The notes under the pieces: model-generated
What the model was told of the DNA's origin: nothing
The model's database searches: none
Seen by the model: the letters and a program-made list of their open reading frames with translations, nothing else
Assembly: GCA_900321575.1 (NCBI GenBank)
Contig: ONWT01000046.1
Location: 1-33,903 of the forward strand
Origin: an uncultured Lentisphaerota bacterium
GTDB taxonomy: Bacteria; Verrucomicrobiota; Kiritimatiellia; RFP12; UBA1067
DNA: 33,903 nt
Direction of reading: 5' to 3'
Program-made: the position numbers and the translations under genes
Part shown: one piece after another, positions 26,232 to 33,903 of the stretch
Layout: the number at the start of each line of letters is the position of its first letter
Position numbering within the stretch: position 1 is the first letter of the stretch

Positions 26232-27095
26232 TCAGTAGCCGCGATTAATGAGGTTGTTTATCTGCTCATCGTCCTTTAGCGCTTTCTGCCGCTCGAGAAG
26301 TTTGCGGTAGTCGACGCGATTGCTGAACAAATCTTCGCAAAGCGCCTCGGGGAAGAAAGATATTCCGCTCGCTCTGACACCAGTCGCGAGGCTCTTCGCG
26401 TCGGGACTGTTCTGCATAAGCCCCGGCAACTTGTCGAGCACGATGCGCGCCGTGCCAGAATCGCCCTTCACGCAAGTGTAGCGAGAGCCGAAGCACACGA
26501 ACCCGCCCTTTCTGAGATGCGCGTCGATGTCCGTTCTCGCCTGGCTTATCTTCTTCAGGAGTGCCTTCGTCTTGTCGTTGTGCTTGAACTCGCCGTCGAA
26601 CGAATACGTAACCGTCACGGTCGGCTTGCGGGGCTTCGGCTTGCGGGCAGGCTTGTTCTTCGACGCCGAAGAAGACTTCTTGGAGGCCGGCTCGTCATCG
26701 AAGAGGTCTGACAGCAAAAAGTCGTCATCGCCGTACATATCGTCATCATCTTCTTCCGGGATTTCCGGCAAATCGACAGTCTCCTCGGCAGGAGTCTCCC
26801 CGCCGCCGGTAACGGTCTTGGTCGCCTTTACGCCTTCTTGCGTCTTGACGAACCTCTCCCAGGGAATCAGCGGACCGGTGACCGGTATCTTGTTTATGCG
26901 CAGCACAAGGCCATAGCGCTGAACCGTATAGGGCGGCGGTATATACTTGCCGTCGATGAACACCATGCCGGATCTGAACGGCTTTCCGCTCTCGACCTTC
27001 AACGCCTTCACGGCGCCTTTGGGGTTGGGCGCAAAATCCGCCTGTGCTATCGACGCGACAAGCGCCATAGCCAGAATTGCCGCCAGTTTTCTCAT
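26232..27095 (-). CDS. Secreted protein of unknown function with charged low-complexity linker
   Basis: I do not recognise a family. The 287-residue product has a clear signal peptide (about 1-20, MRKLAAILAMALVASIAQA) and is probably periplasmic or exported. Residues about 21-85 look folded. They are followed by an Asp/Glu-rich run and then a Ser/Lys/Pro-rich stretch (about 110-165, including alternating Lys-Pro and Arg-Lys-Pro). A C-terminal part of ~120 residues has two cysteines close together (FVCFGSRYTCVKG) that could form a disulphide. AAGGAG 8 bases upstream supports ATG 27095 rather than an in-frame ATG at 27146 that would displace the signal peptide. Confidence 0.8.
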   Translation of the reverse strand: MRKLAAILAMALVASIAQADFAPNPKGAVKALKVESGKPFRSGMVFIDGKYIPPPYTVQRYGLVLRINKIPVTGPLIPWERFVKTQEGVKATKTVTGGGETPAEETVDLPEIPEEDDDDMYGDDDFLLSDLFDDEPASKKSSSASKNKPARKPKPRKPTVTVTYSFDGEFKHNDKTKALLKKISQARTDIDAHLRKGGFVCFGSRYTCVKGDSGTARIVLDKLPGLMQNSPDAKSLATGVRASGISFFPEALCEDLFSNRVDYRKLLERQKALKDDEQINNLINRGY

Positions 27096-27277
27096 TTTGC
27101 CGTCTCCTTTCCGCCCGATTGGCTTTGCGATTAAGAAGTCCCACATTGCCGTAGCACAGAATCCCCGGAACCCGTCGTTCCAAATGTAAGGCCGAAGCCC
27201 CCTTCTAAAATGTCGGTCGAAGAAATATCTGCTGAATCCGCGTGCAACACAGGACCCACGTCCTTGGTAAATCTCCG
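27096..27277. other. Longest internal intergenic gap, between pheT and the secreted-protein gene
   Basis: These 182 bases hold no convincing reading frame. On the minus strand there is a GGGGC-UUCG-GCC hairpin (plus-strand 27188-27204) with G-U or bulged extension but no following U-run, so termination is doubtful. No TATAAT-type box like the other promoters is seen, although the gap size would allow one. The Shine-Dalgarno for the downstream gene lies at the very end. Confidence 0.35.
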
Positions 27278-29722
27278 TCAGCTCTCCCTCACCTCGATAC
27301 CTGCGGTAGCCTTGAGGGCGTCGACAATCCGCTGGAAGGTCTTACCGACCTCGTCATCAGTCAATGTCCTCTCAGGTGAGCGGAATTCGAGAGCATACGC
27401 GAGCGAACGCCGCCCATCCTTGAGTTCTTTCGACTTGAATATATCAAATAGTGCGACACGGGTCAACTCCCGGCCGCCGTTTTTCTTTATGACCTTGACG
27501 ACGACATCGTTCGTGATCTGCTTTTCCGCCACAAGCGCGATATCGCGCCGGACTAGCGGGAATTGCGGCACCGCCGAGACCTTGCCGAGTTCGTCGACGC
27601 GCTTGAGAAGCGGCGCAAGCTCCAGCTCGCAAATCGCCATCTGCGTCGTAAGCCTGTAAGGATGGCGCATTTTTGCGGAAAGCGCCCCCGCCACACCGAT
27701 CTGGCGGCCGTTTAGTTTTACGGCCAGCGCCGCTCCCTTCGCGAATGCGGCATGCTCCACCGGCAAGAACTCCAGATGCCCTGCATGAAGCTTGGCGACG
27801 AGTTCTTCCACTGCGCCTTTCATCCAAAGCACTGCCTCCTCTTCGCTGACTGGTGCGCGCGTTCTCAAGGCTTCGCGCCCCACAGGCCCGACAAAACCGA
27901 GCGAGAGTCGCTCGGCCTCCGCAGGGCGCCCGTCTTTGACAAAGAACACCTTGCCGATTTCGAAGAGTAGCGCGGTTTCCAGCTGGTGCGACGCGTTGCG
28001 TCCGAGCGAACCCATCATCTGCGGCATGAGAGAATCGCGCATCACGCCATATTCCGCAGAGACCGGATCGGGAATGACAAGCCTCGCCTCCGCACCGCGC
28101 TTGTCGAAGTCGTCCAACTCTTTCTGCGAAAGAAACGAATAATGCATCGCCTCCGAAAAGCCCAACGCCGTGGCGATCTCGCGAACACGCGATTTGGCGC
28201 GGAATTCGCTGTCGTCGAGCGAAGAAATGGAGGGCGCGGAAGGCATCGTGTCCGGAATGTTGTCCAGCCCGTAAAGACGGGCGATTTCCTCGACAAGATC
28301 GGCCTCCATCGAAATGTCGTAGCGCCAGCTGGGCACCCCAAGGCTCACCGATGTAACGCCCGCATAGTGCCCCGCATTCTCTTCGCGCGGAACGAGCCCG
28401 AGCGATTTTAGCGTGTAGACCATCACATCGTTGCCGATCGGAATTCCGATGAGCCTACGCGCGCGTTCAAAGTCCAGCGTCACGTCGGCGTTCAGCGGCC
28501 TTTTGCGATTGTCCACGTCGACCACGCCCTTGGCAATGACAGCCTTGCCGTACTTCTGCAGAAGATGCGCGGCGCGGCGGCTCGCGAAATCGGCGAGATC
28601 CTTGTCGACGCCGCGTATGTAGCGGTAGCTCGACTCCGTGGCCAATCCGAGTTTTGTGGCGGTGAATTTCGTGGAAGCCGTGTCGAACAGCGCGGACTCA
28701 AGCAGCACGGTCTTCGTGCCGCTCGCGATTTCGCTCTCTTCTCCGCCCATTATGCCGGCGACCGCATTGGGACGCTCAGCATCGCATATCATGAGCATCG
28801 AAGAGTCGAGCTTGCGCTCGACGCCGTCAAGCGTCTTCATCGTTTCGCCATCCCTCGCGCAGCGCACCACAATCGTACGCCCAGCAAGTTTAGTATGGTC
28901 AAAGGCGTGCATCGGCTGGCCGAGCTCGAGCATGACGTAGTTCGTGACGTCCACGACAAGCCCGAGCGAGCGCATCCCGCAAAGCTCCAGCCTTTTCGCC
29001 ATCAATTCGGGCGAAGGACCGTCCTCTACGGACGTAACGACGCGTGCCGTATATCGCGGACACTTCACGGCGTCTTCCACGACAACCTTGACTTCGCCCG
29101 CCACGTCAACATCGCCCTCCACGAAATCGACCGCGGGCAACTTCACGTCTCTATGCAGGATCGCGCCGAATTCGCGCGCAAGACCGACGATAGAGAGCGC
29201 ATCGGGACGATTCCACGTCACCTCGATGTCAAAAACGACTTCCGGCTTGTCCCCCGGCAACACATCGCGCAAGTATGCGCCGACTGGCGTCTCGGACGGA
29301 AACTCCATTATTCCGTCGTGATTGCCGTTCGGCAAATTCAACTCCGCCGAGCTGCAGCACATTCCAAACGATTCCACGCCGCGCAGCTTGCCTTTCTTGA
29401 TCTTGAATCCGCCATTGGGGATGACCGCGCCGATCTTGGAGAACGCAGTTTTGATCCCCTTGCGCATATTGGGGGCCCCGCAAACTACCTGAATCGTCTC
29501 CACGCCGTCCGTAACCTTGCAGACGTGAAGATGGTCCGAATCAGGATGCGCCTCGCACTCGAGAACCTCGACGACGACGAAATGGTCGTCAAGCGGTTCC
29601 GCACCGACAGTCTCTATCGTCTCCACCTGAAGCCCCGCGCGAGTCAATCTCTCGGCGAGGTCTTTTGGTGCGATATCGTCAACCTTTATGTATTCGTTAA
29701 GCCAACTGAGCGGTAGTCTCAT
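27278..29722 (-). CDS. pheT: Phenylalanine--tRNA ligase beta subunit
   Basis: Non-catalytic beta chain of the alpha2-beta2 PheRS; it binds tRNA and edits mischarged Tyr. The 814-residue protein starts with the family pattern MRLPLSWLNEYI. It has the EMAP-like tRNA-binding domain (about 38-150, with HPDSDHLHVCKV and VCGAPNM), the B3/B4 editing domain, B5, the catalytic-like core, and a C-terminal ferredoxin-fold anticodon-binding domain (last ~95 residues). Its first 26 bases overlap the zinc-finger gene. pheS, the usual upstream partner, is not adjacent, so subunit balance must be set in trans or from a distant locus. Confidence 0.96.
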   Translation of the reverse strand: MRLPLSWLNEYIKVDDIAPKDLAERLTRAGLQVETIETVGAEPLDDHFVVVEVLECEAHPDSDHLHVCKVTDGVETIQVVCGAPNMRKGIKTAFSKIGAVIPNGGFKIKKGKLRGVESFGMCCSSAELNLPNGNHDGIMEFPSETPVGAYLRDVLPGDKPEVVFDIEVTWNRPDALSIVGLAREFGAILHRDVKLPAVDFVEGDVDVAGEVKVVVEDAVKCPRYTARVVTSVEDGPSPELMAKRLELCGMRSLGLVVDVTNYVMLELGQPMHAFDHTKLAGRTIVVRCARDGETMKTLDGVERKLDSSMLMICDAERPNAVAGIMGGEESEIASGTKTVLLESALFDTASTKFTATKLGLATESSYRYIRGVDKDLADFASRRAAHLLQKYGKAVIAKGVVDVDNRKRPLNADVTLDFERARRLIGIPIGNDVMVYTLKSLGLVPREENAGHYAGVTSVSLGVPSWRYDISMEADLVEEIARLYGLDNIPDTMPSAPSISSLDDSEFRAKSRVREIATALGFSEAMHYSFLSQKELDDFDKRGAEARLVIPDPVSAEYGVMRDSLMPQMMGSLGRNASHQLETALLFEIGKVFFVKDGRPAEAERLSLGFVGPVGREALRTRAPVSEEEAVLWMKGAVEELVAKLHAGHLEFLPVEHAAFAKGAALAVKLNGRQIGVAGALSAKMRHPYRLTTQMAICELELAPLLKRVDELGKVSAVPQFPLVRRDIALVAEKQITNDVVVKVIKKNGGRELTRVALFDIFKSKELKDGRRSLAYALEFRSPERTLTDDEVGKTFQRIVDALKATAGIEVRES

Positions 29723-31106
29723 CTTTCGCCTCTTCTTTTTTTGCGATTTCGCCTTCAGCCGCCGTCTCGACGGGGGCCTCTACTTTCGTCTCCGCCGCCT
29801 TGGGCTTGCGGTTTTGCCACTGCGGACCGTATTTCGGGTATTTTTCGACTGCGGAATAGACTCCATTCGTGAACGCCACTACATGGCCGGTCGACACGAG
29901 CCACACGAGATGCTTCTCGATATCGGGGCTTGTGACGATGTCCACGCGCGGCGAACAAGGATGCTCCGCGATGAAATTCGCCACCTTGGCCAGTTCCGGT
30001 ATTGCATGCTCTGCATCGAACTCCTTGAGCTCCGCGCCAGTGACGAATTCAGGTCCGCGCGCATCGTTCGCCCTGAAAAAGTGCAACTTGCGGTGGTGAA
30101 AAGCCCCGCGCAGCGCAAAGCAAATGTTGTATGGCGCACGGCGCTCGGCCTCAATCGCATCGCGAACCGCCCAGACAAGCGGCTTCACCGGACTCTTCAT
30201 CGCCATTTCGGCGGTTATCATGAGATGCTTCGGCGTATCGAGCATCGACGGCATGATATTGCGCTTGAACTCGGCTTCGGCCTGTTCGCGCGTCAACTGC
30301 GGCGCATTCTCGCCGGCCCCTTTCGCCACGAAAACGGTCTTCTTCACCGCGTTCTTTCGCCACTCTTCTATCGCCTCCGCGTCGCGCACCATTTCGATAT
30401 GGGCGCGATACTGCTCTTCGCTCATGTTCGGATATCGCGTGCGGATCATCTCGCGGACGACGCCGTTGAACTCGTGTATGTTGGGCGGCCCCAGCAGAAC
30501 GCCGGAAAGGCCACACTTCGCCACGCAGCTGAAGTTGCCCTTGGGCGGCTCACAGTCTATCTCTTTAATTTCGTAGTAGTCGCCGATGTGCGCGGTCAGC
30601 ATATGCTGCACGACATCTTCCTCGTTCGTGGACGCAAAACCGCAAGCCTTGCACTGCCGGAACAGCCGCTGCGGCTCGGAGCCGGCGGACGCCGCGCGCG
30701 GCGTGACCTTGAGAAGGACCGACGAGGGATTATCCAGGAAGAAATACGCCAGATCCTTCAGCTTGTACGCGTGGAAATCCTGCTGAAGCTTGCGGATTAT
30801 CGTGCCCAGAGCCTTCGTCTCCGGCAGAATCTTGACCTCCACATCAAGCGGCTTCGGCCTTTCGGCATTGCGCGGAGCCTTGCGGTCAAAGCCGCGAGAG
30901 CCGCCGCTCTTCTTGTCGCCGAATGGACGGCGATCGCCAAAACCTTTCTTCTCGCCCAAGGGGCGGCGCTCGCCGAAACTCTTGCGCTCGCCGCCTTCGC
31001 GGTCGGACTTGACGTGGCCGACGCTGACACCAGCGTCCCTCTTTGCCCAATCAGGGGTGAAATCAATCGACCCGAGATCGAGTACAGGTCTATCTTCTGT
31101 TTCCAT
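29697..31106 (-). CDS. Uncharacterised zinc-finger protein with tandem charged hexapeptides
   Basis: Function unknown; probably binds nucleic acid. The 469-residue product begins with a flexible basic region that holds four tandem hexapeptides (44-67: FGERRP, LGEKKG, FGDRRP, FGDKKS) and further Gly/Arg residues. A folded part follows from about residue 86. A C2H2-type finger has Cys152, Cys155, His168 and His173 (C-x2-C-x12-H-x4-H), and a second Cys/His group lies at 185, 194, 198 and 211. Residues about 363-425 look like a winged helix, and an acidic Ala/Glu/Lys tail ends the protein. The pattern reminds me of conserved hypothetical proteins in Verrucomicrobia. It lies between smpB and pheT, which suggests a link with translation. 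A -10 box 8 bases upstream and no Shine-Dalgarno imply a leaderless mRNA. Confidence 0.8.
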   Translation of the reverse strand: METEDRPVLDLGSIDFTPDWAKRDAGVSVGHVKSDREGGERKSFGERRPLGEKKGFGDRRPFGDKKSGGSRGFDRKAPRNAERPKPLDVEVKILPETKALGTIIRKLQQDFHAYKLKDLAYFFLDNPSSVLLKVTPRAASAGSEPQRLFRQCKACGFASTNEEDVVQHMLTAHIGDYYEIKEIDCEPPKGNFSCVAKCGLSGVLLGPPNIHEFNGVVREMIRTRYPNMSEEQYRAHIEMVRDAEAIEEWRKNAVKKTVFVAKGAGENAPQLTREQAEAEFKRNIMPSMLDTPKHLMITAEMAMKSPVKPLVWAVRDAIEAERRAPYNICFALRGAFHHRKLHFFRANDARGPEFVTGAELKEFDAEHAIPELAKVANFIAEHPCSPRVDIVTSPDIEKHLVWLVSTGHVVAFTNGVYSAVEKYPKYGPQWQNRKPKAAETKVEAPVETAAEGEIAKKEEAKDETTAQLA

Positions 31107-31114
31107 ATCCGTAT

Positions 31115-31123
31115 ATTATAACA
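31115..31123 (-). promoter_or_regulatory. Extended -10 promoter of the zinc-finger gene
   Basis: Minus strand TGT-TATAAT ends 8 bases before the ATG at 31106. No Shine-Dalgarno is present. It lies directly after the smpB stop, so the zinc-finger gene and pheT can be transcribed independently of rpoZ-smpB. Confidence 0.7.
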
Positions 31124-31130
31124 TATTTTC

Positions 31131-31577
31131 TTAACACAGTCCGCGTTCCATGTCGCGCTTGAGAGACTTTGCCTTCAGCGAATCCCGCTTGTCGTGCAAC
31201 GCCTTGCCGCGGCATACGCCCAGCGCCACCTTTATGCGCCCATGCTTCAAATAGAGCTTGAGCGGCACGAGAGTCAGGCCTTTGGCCTCCGTCTTCATCT
31301 TGAGGTCCTGGACTTCTTTGTTGTGCACAAGCAGCTTTCGCATCGCCTTGGGCTCGTGGTTGAACCTGTTGCCGAACTTGTAGGCCGATATGTCTGCGCC
31401 GACAAGCCACAACTCGCCCTTGAGCACCGCCGCATACGCGCCAGAAAGCGACACTTCGCCGTGCCTGATCGACTTCACTTCCGTGCCAGTCAAGACAATA
31501 CCGCACTCGATTGTGTCGAGTACGGTATAATCATGCCTCGCTTTGCGGTTTTCGGCAAATATCGGATTAAATGCCAT
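31131..31577 (-). CDS. smpB: SsrA-binding protein SmpB
   Basis: RNA-binding partner of tmRNA that delivers it to stalled ribosomes in trans-translation. The 148-residue protein has the usual oligonucleotide-binding barrel: NRKARHDYTVLDTIECGIVL, TGTEVKSIRHGEVSLSGAYA and NRFNHEPKAMRKLLVHNKEV. A basic C-terminal tail follows. The AUG shares its A with the rpoZ stop (TGATG), so the two genes are coupled; longer in-frame starts lie inside rpoZ and are rejected. No ssrA gene is visible in the window. Confidence 0.96.
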   Translation of the reverse strand: MAFNPIFAENRKARHDYTVLDTIECGIVLTGTEVKSIRHGEVSLSGAYAAVLKGELWLVGADISAYKFGNRFNHEPKAMRKLLVHNKEVQDLKMKTEAKGLTLVPLKLYLKHGRIKVALGVCRGKALHDKRDSLKAKSLKRDMERGLC

Positions 31578-31855
31578 CAGTCCCCGTAAAGGGTGTTGAT
31601 ATTGCCGTGCTTGACGTTCCACTTCGTCTTGGCGTCTTCGGCCTTGGCAATGGCGTCGAAATCGATCTCGGCGATAAGCTTGCCCTCGGCCACCTCTCTG
31701 AGCGCTATGTCGCACTTGTCCTCGTCAAGCGACTCCGGACGGACAAGAGGCTTCGCGCCATTGATGAGCTCGCGCTCGCGCTTCGAAATAAGGTTCACTA
31801 GGACAGGCGTCGAAGGAATCTTTTCGTGGGCTTTTTTAAGAAGTTCACTGTTCAT
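31577..31855 (-). CDS. rpoZ: RNA polymerase omega subunit
   Basis: Small chaperone-like subunit that wraps the beta-prime C-terminus of RNA polymerase. The 92-residue protein has the Rpb6/omega core VLVNLISKRERELINGAKP (about 18-36) followed by DIALREVAEGKL. The C-terminal ~25 residues are an unrecognised extension. It has its own promoter right after the thyX stop, with GGAGAG about 10 bases before the ATG. Coupled to smpB downstream. Confidence 0.88.
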   Translation of the reverse strand: MNSELLKKAHEKIPSTPVLVNLISKRERELINGAKPLVRPESLDEDKCDIALREVAEGKLIAEIDFDAIAKAEDAKTKWNVKHGNINTLYGD

Positions 31856-31884
31856 CTTGCATTACTCTCCAATTGAAGTTGTGT

Positions 31885-31893
31885 ATTATACCA
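31885..31893 (-). promoter_or_regulatory. Extended -10 promoter of rpoZ-smpB
   Basis: Minus strand TGG-TATAAT, identical over nine bases to the ddl promoter. It lies two bases beyond the thyX stop and 29 bases before the rpoZ ATG. This leader is long enough for the GGAGAG ribosome site it contains. No good -35 is seen. Confidence 0.75.
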
Positions 31894-31895
31894 AA

Positions 31896-32450
31896 TTATT
31901 TCACTTCGCGGTAGGCTGTAAGCGCTTTTTCGTAAGCGGCCGACCCGAAGAAGCCGCACGGCTTGAATTCCGGACAGAACCCGCGATAGACGCATTCAGG
32001 CACGCAGCACGCCGCCACTTCAGGCTCCTTCTCGGCTATTGCGTCCACGACGGCCTTCCATGCGGCACGCGTTTCCGGACTGGCCTGGCCGCAAAGGCGG
32101 CGGCGCGAAATGAACATCACCGCCTGCGCATTGGCGAAGCATTCATGCATCACCGGAGCGTCCTGCCTGTTCGCGTCGCGCTGCACGCCCGTCCTGTCGC
32201 TTCTCTGCGTCGAAACGAAGTGCTCTATGCCGAATTTGTGCCGCACGAAATGCACCGACACCCAATATGGCAGGTCGACCCATTTCCAATTGAAGCACAG
32301 CTTCCTCACAGGCGAATGTTCGGCCAGAAGAATACGCTTCTTCCACTTGGAGCTGGGCTCCTTCGTGCCTTCGTCAAGCCTTATGGTCGTGCGGGCGGCG
32401 TCGGCGACCTCCCGCCATGTTCCCTTGACCCTCATAAACTTGATTTTCAC
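31896..32450 (-). CDS. thyX: ThyX-like flavin-dependent thymidylate synthase, atypical subclass
   Basis: ThyX makes dTMP from dUMP with methylene-tetrahydrofolate and FAD/NADPH. The 184-residue protein is a shorter, divergent member: the signature RHR-X7-S appears as RHK-X7-S (70-80) in VHFVRHKFGIEHFVSTQRSDR. Other features are an early AARTTIRLDEG, an AEHSPVRK segment (43-50) and a late FISRRRLC. The C-terminal part has closely spaced cysteines (148, 149, 153, 159, 165 in PECVYRGFCPEFKPCGF), suggesting a metal site absent from classical ThyX. The start is GTG with GAGGAG 8 bases upstream, inside the leuS stop region. The exact reaction should be treated as likely rather than certain. Confidence 0.78.
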   Translation of the reverse strand: MKIKFMRVKGTWREVADAARTTIRLDEGTKEPSSKWKKRILLAEHSPVRKLCFNWKWVDLPYWVSVHFVRHKFGIEHFVSTQRSDRTGVQRDANRQDAPVMHECFANAQAVMFISRRRLCGQASPETRAAWKAVVDAIAEKEPEVAACCVPECVYRGFCPEFKPCGFFGSAAYEKALTAYREVK

Positions 32451-32462
32451 GTTGCCTGCTCC

Positions 32463-33903
32463 TCAACGGACCACGAAATTCACCATGCGCTTCGGCACGG
32501 CGATCACCTTGACGATCGTCTTGCCCTCAAGAAACTTCGCGACATCGGCATTGGCCTTGGCGGCGGCCTCCATGTCGGCCGGCGTAGCCGCGACGGGCAC
32601 GCGGATTCGTCCGCGAAGCTTGCCGAGAACCTGGACGGGTATTTCCACCTCGTCCTCGACGAGCGCCTTGGGATCGTATTCCGGCCAAGGTTCGTAAGCG
32701 AGCGACTTGCCGTGGCCCAACAGCTGCCAAAGCTCTTCGCCGAGATGCGGCGCAAACGGAGCAAGGCACAGGACGAACTTCTCGAGGTACTCACGCGGCA
32801 GCCCGCCCGTCTTGGCGAATTCTTCCGCCTCGTTGATGTAAACCATCATCGCGGAAATCCCCGTATTGAACGCCATCGCCTCAAGGTCGTCGCCAACCTT
32901 CTTCACCATGGCGTTGAGCGATTTCGCCTCGGCCTTGGTCATCGCACGGTCTGCGACAGGGGTCTCCGAAACAAGCCTGTTCGCGCGCTTAAGGAACCTG
33001 TGAACGCCCTCCACACCCTTTGTGGACCATGGCTTCACAGCCTGCAACGGGCCCATGAACATCTCGTAAAGCCTCAGCGAATCGGCGCCGTAATCGCGTA
33101 TCACATCGTCGGGATTGACGACGTTTTTGAGCGACTTCGACATCTTCGCCGGAAACTCCACAAGCTCCTCCAGTTCGGACAGATCGGCGCCCTCCATGCC
33201 CCAATTCTTCGGCCCGAACGGCTTGCCGTCCTTCCATGTCACATGGTCGGCCGGCACCAGCACTCCACGTCCATTCTTGTACGCGAGGCCGAGAATCATG
33301 CCTTGGTTGACGAGCCTCTGGAACGGCTCCGGCGTAGGCACGAACCCAAGATCGAAGAGAACCTTGTGCCAGAAGCGGGCATACAGCAAGTGGAGAACCG
33401 CGTGCTCGGCGCCGCCGACATAGAGGTCAACGGGAAGCCACTTCTTGAGCAGTTCGGGATCGGCGAAGCACTTGTCGTTCAGCGGGTCGATATACCTCAA
33501 GTAGTACCAGCAGCTGCCGGCCCACTGGGGCATCGTGTTCGTCTCGCGAACGCCCTTCTTGCCGGAAGCATCGACCACGTTCACCCACTCCGACGCCTTG
33601 GCGAGCGGGGGCTCGCCCGTGCCTGTTGGCTTGTAGTCTTCAAGCTCGGGCAGCGTTAGAGGAAGGTCTTCTTCGGGCACGAGCGATTGCGTGCCGTCTT
33701 CCCAATGTATCACGGGGAAAGGCTCGCCCCAATAGCGCTGACGCGAGAAAAGCCAATCGCGGAGCTTGTACTGCGTCTTGGCCTTGCCTACGCCCTTCTC
33801 TTCCAGCCACGCTATCATCCGCTTGCGCGCATCGTCCACCGAAAGCCCCGTTATGAAGCCCGACGAAACCATCACGCCGGTCGCGATGTCCGTGAACGCC
33901 GCG
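32463..33903 (-). CDS. leuS: Leucine--tRNA ligase, C-terminal part (cut by window edge)
   Basis: Class I synthetase that charges tRNA-Leu. About 480 C-terminal codons are present; the N-terminal HIGH-containing part lies beyond base 33903. Visible are the end of the editing/catalytic junction ([17 protein letters not shown]), the conserved [20 protein letters not shown], the catalytic insertion [35 protein letters not shown], and [16 protein letters not shown]. The helical anticodon-binding domain and the C-terminal RNA-binding domain complete it. thyX begins 12 bases after its stop, with the ribosome site overlapping the stop region. Confidence 0.97.
   Translation of the reverse strand, partial: AAFTDIATGVMVSSGFITGLSVDDARKRMIAWLEEKGVGKAKTQYKLRDWLFSRQRYWGEPFPVIHWEDGTQSLVPEEDLPLTLPELEDYKPTGTGEPPLAKASEWVNVVDASGKKGVRETNTMPQWAGSCWYYLRYIDPLNDKCFADPELLKKWLPVDLYVGGAEHAVLHLLYARFWHKVLFDLGFVPTPEPFQRLVNQGMILGLAYKNGRGVLVPADHVTWKDGKPFGPKNWGMEGADLSELEELVEFPAKMSKSLKNVVNPDDVIRDYGADSLRLYEMFMGPLQAVKPWSTKGVEGVHRFLKRANRLVSETPVADRAMTKAEAKSLNAMVKKVGDDLEAMAFNTGISAMMVYINEAEEFAKTGGLPREYLEKFVLCLAPFAPHLGEELWQLLGHGKSLAYEPWPEYDPKALVEDEVEIPVQVLGKLRGRIRVPVAATPADMEAAAKANADVAKFLEGKTIVKVIAVPKRMVNFVVR

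Noticed and set aside
27188-27204. UUCG-loop hairpin as a terminator after pheT
   Set aside because: The stem is short or bulged and no U-run follows.
31526-31534. TATAAT followed by ATG on the plus strand inside smpB
   Set aside because: It lacks the TGn extension and opens only an 18-codon frame antisense to conserved smpB sequence; chance occurrence is likely.
31593-33659. 688-codon open frame on the plus strand
   Set aside because: Antisense to rpoZ, thyX and leuS, with no recognisable domain.
1-33903. CRISPR array, tRNA or rRNA genes, prophage, insertion sequence or defence island
   Set aside because: No regularly spaced repeats, cloverleaf genes, transposase, integrase or nuclease-type defence genes could be found; the window is housekeeping and envelope genes.

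Overview
The window is a GC-rich, very compact bacterial chromosome segment. Nearly every base is coding, neighbouring genes overlap by 1-26 bases or lie a few bases apart, and I see no tRNA, rRNA, CRISPR array, insertion sequence or phage gene. The gene set suggests an anaerobic, probably gut-associated member of the PVC group (Kiritimatiellota/Lentisphaerota/Verrucomicrobiota-like). The pointers are a divergent ddl-ftsQ-ftsA-ftsZ cluster, a high-molecular-weight-rubredoxin type flavoprotein, a GH20 hexosaminidase, a FucO-type lactaldehyde reductase, and an uncharacterised zinc-finger protein of a kind I associate with Verrucomicrobia. That assignment is inference.

Layout. Bases 1-192 are non-coding and carry small hairpins and short repeats. 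The plus strand (207-6041) holds a division and wall cluster, ddl-ftsQ-ftsA-ftsZ, followed by mutL, all joined by overlaps or single-base gaps. Everything after 6041 is on the minus strand. Read in its own direction, the right-hand block runs leuS (cut by the window edge)-thyX-rpoZ-smpB-zinc-finger gene-pheT-secreted protein-gpmI-amidase-ettA-U32 hydroxylase (rlhA-like)-lnt::GH20 fusion-gmd-fcl. A second block starts at a promoter near 14335 with a flavin-reductase/rubredoxin protein and an aroC::aroB fusion. A third starts near 11735 with fucO, then rlmB, purH (transformylase half only), serA and a gspF-type secretion gene that converges on mutL.

How the genes work together. The first cluster makes D-Ala-D-Ala and the FtsQ/FtsA/FtsZ division machinery. 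The long minus-strand block mixes translation (leuS, smpB, pheT, ettA, U32), transcription (rpoZ), glycolysis (gpmI) and envelope functions (amidase, Lnt-GH20). It ends with the two enzymes that make GDP-L-fucose from GDP-mannose. The third block combines propanediol-forming fermentation of lactaldehyde with rRNA methylation, purine and serine synthesis.

Most notable points: (1) one reading frame joins apolipoprotein N-acyltransferase to a GH20 glycosidase through a re-used signal-peptide-like segment; (2) chorismate synthase is fused to a trimmed 3-dehydroquinate synthase; (3) FtsZ keeps its GTP-binding and C-terminal tail signatures but has a degraded catalytic T7 loop; (4) MutL has a substituted endonuclease motif; (5) six promoters share a strong TATAAT box, five with an extended TGn element, and the distance from box to start codon predicts whether a Shine-Dalgarno is present, which indicates leaderless mRNAs; (6) the zinc-finger protein has four tandem charged hexapeptides.
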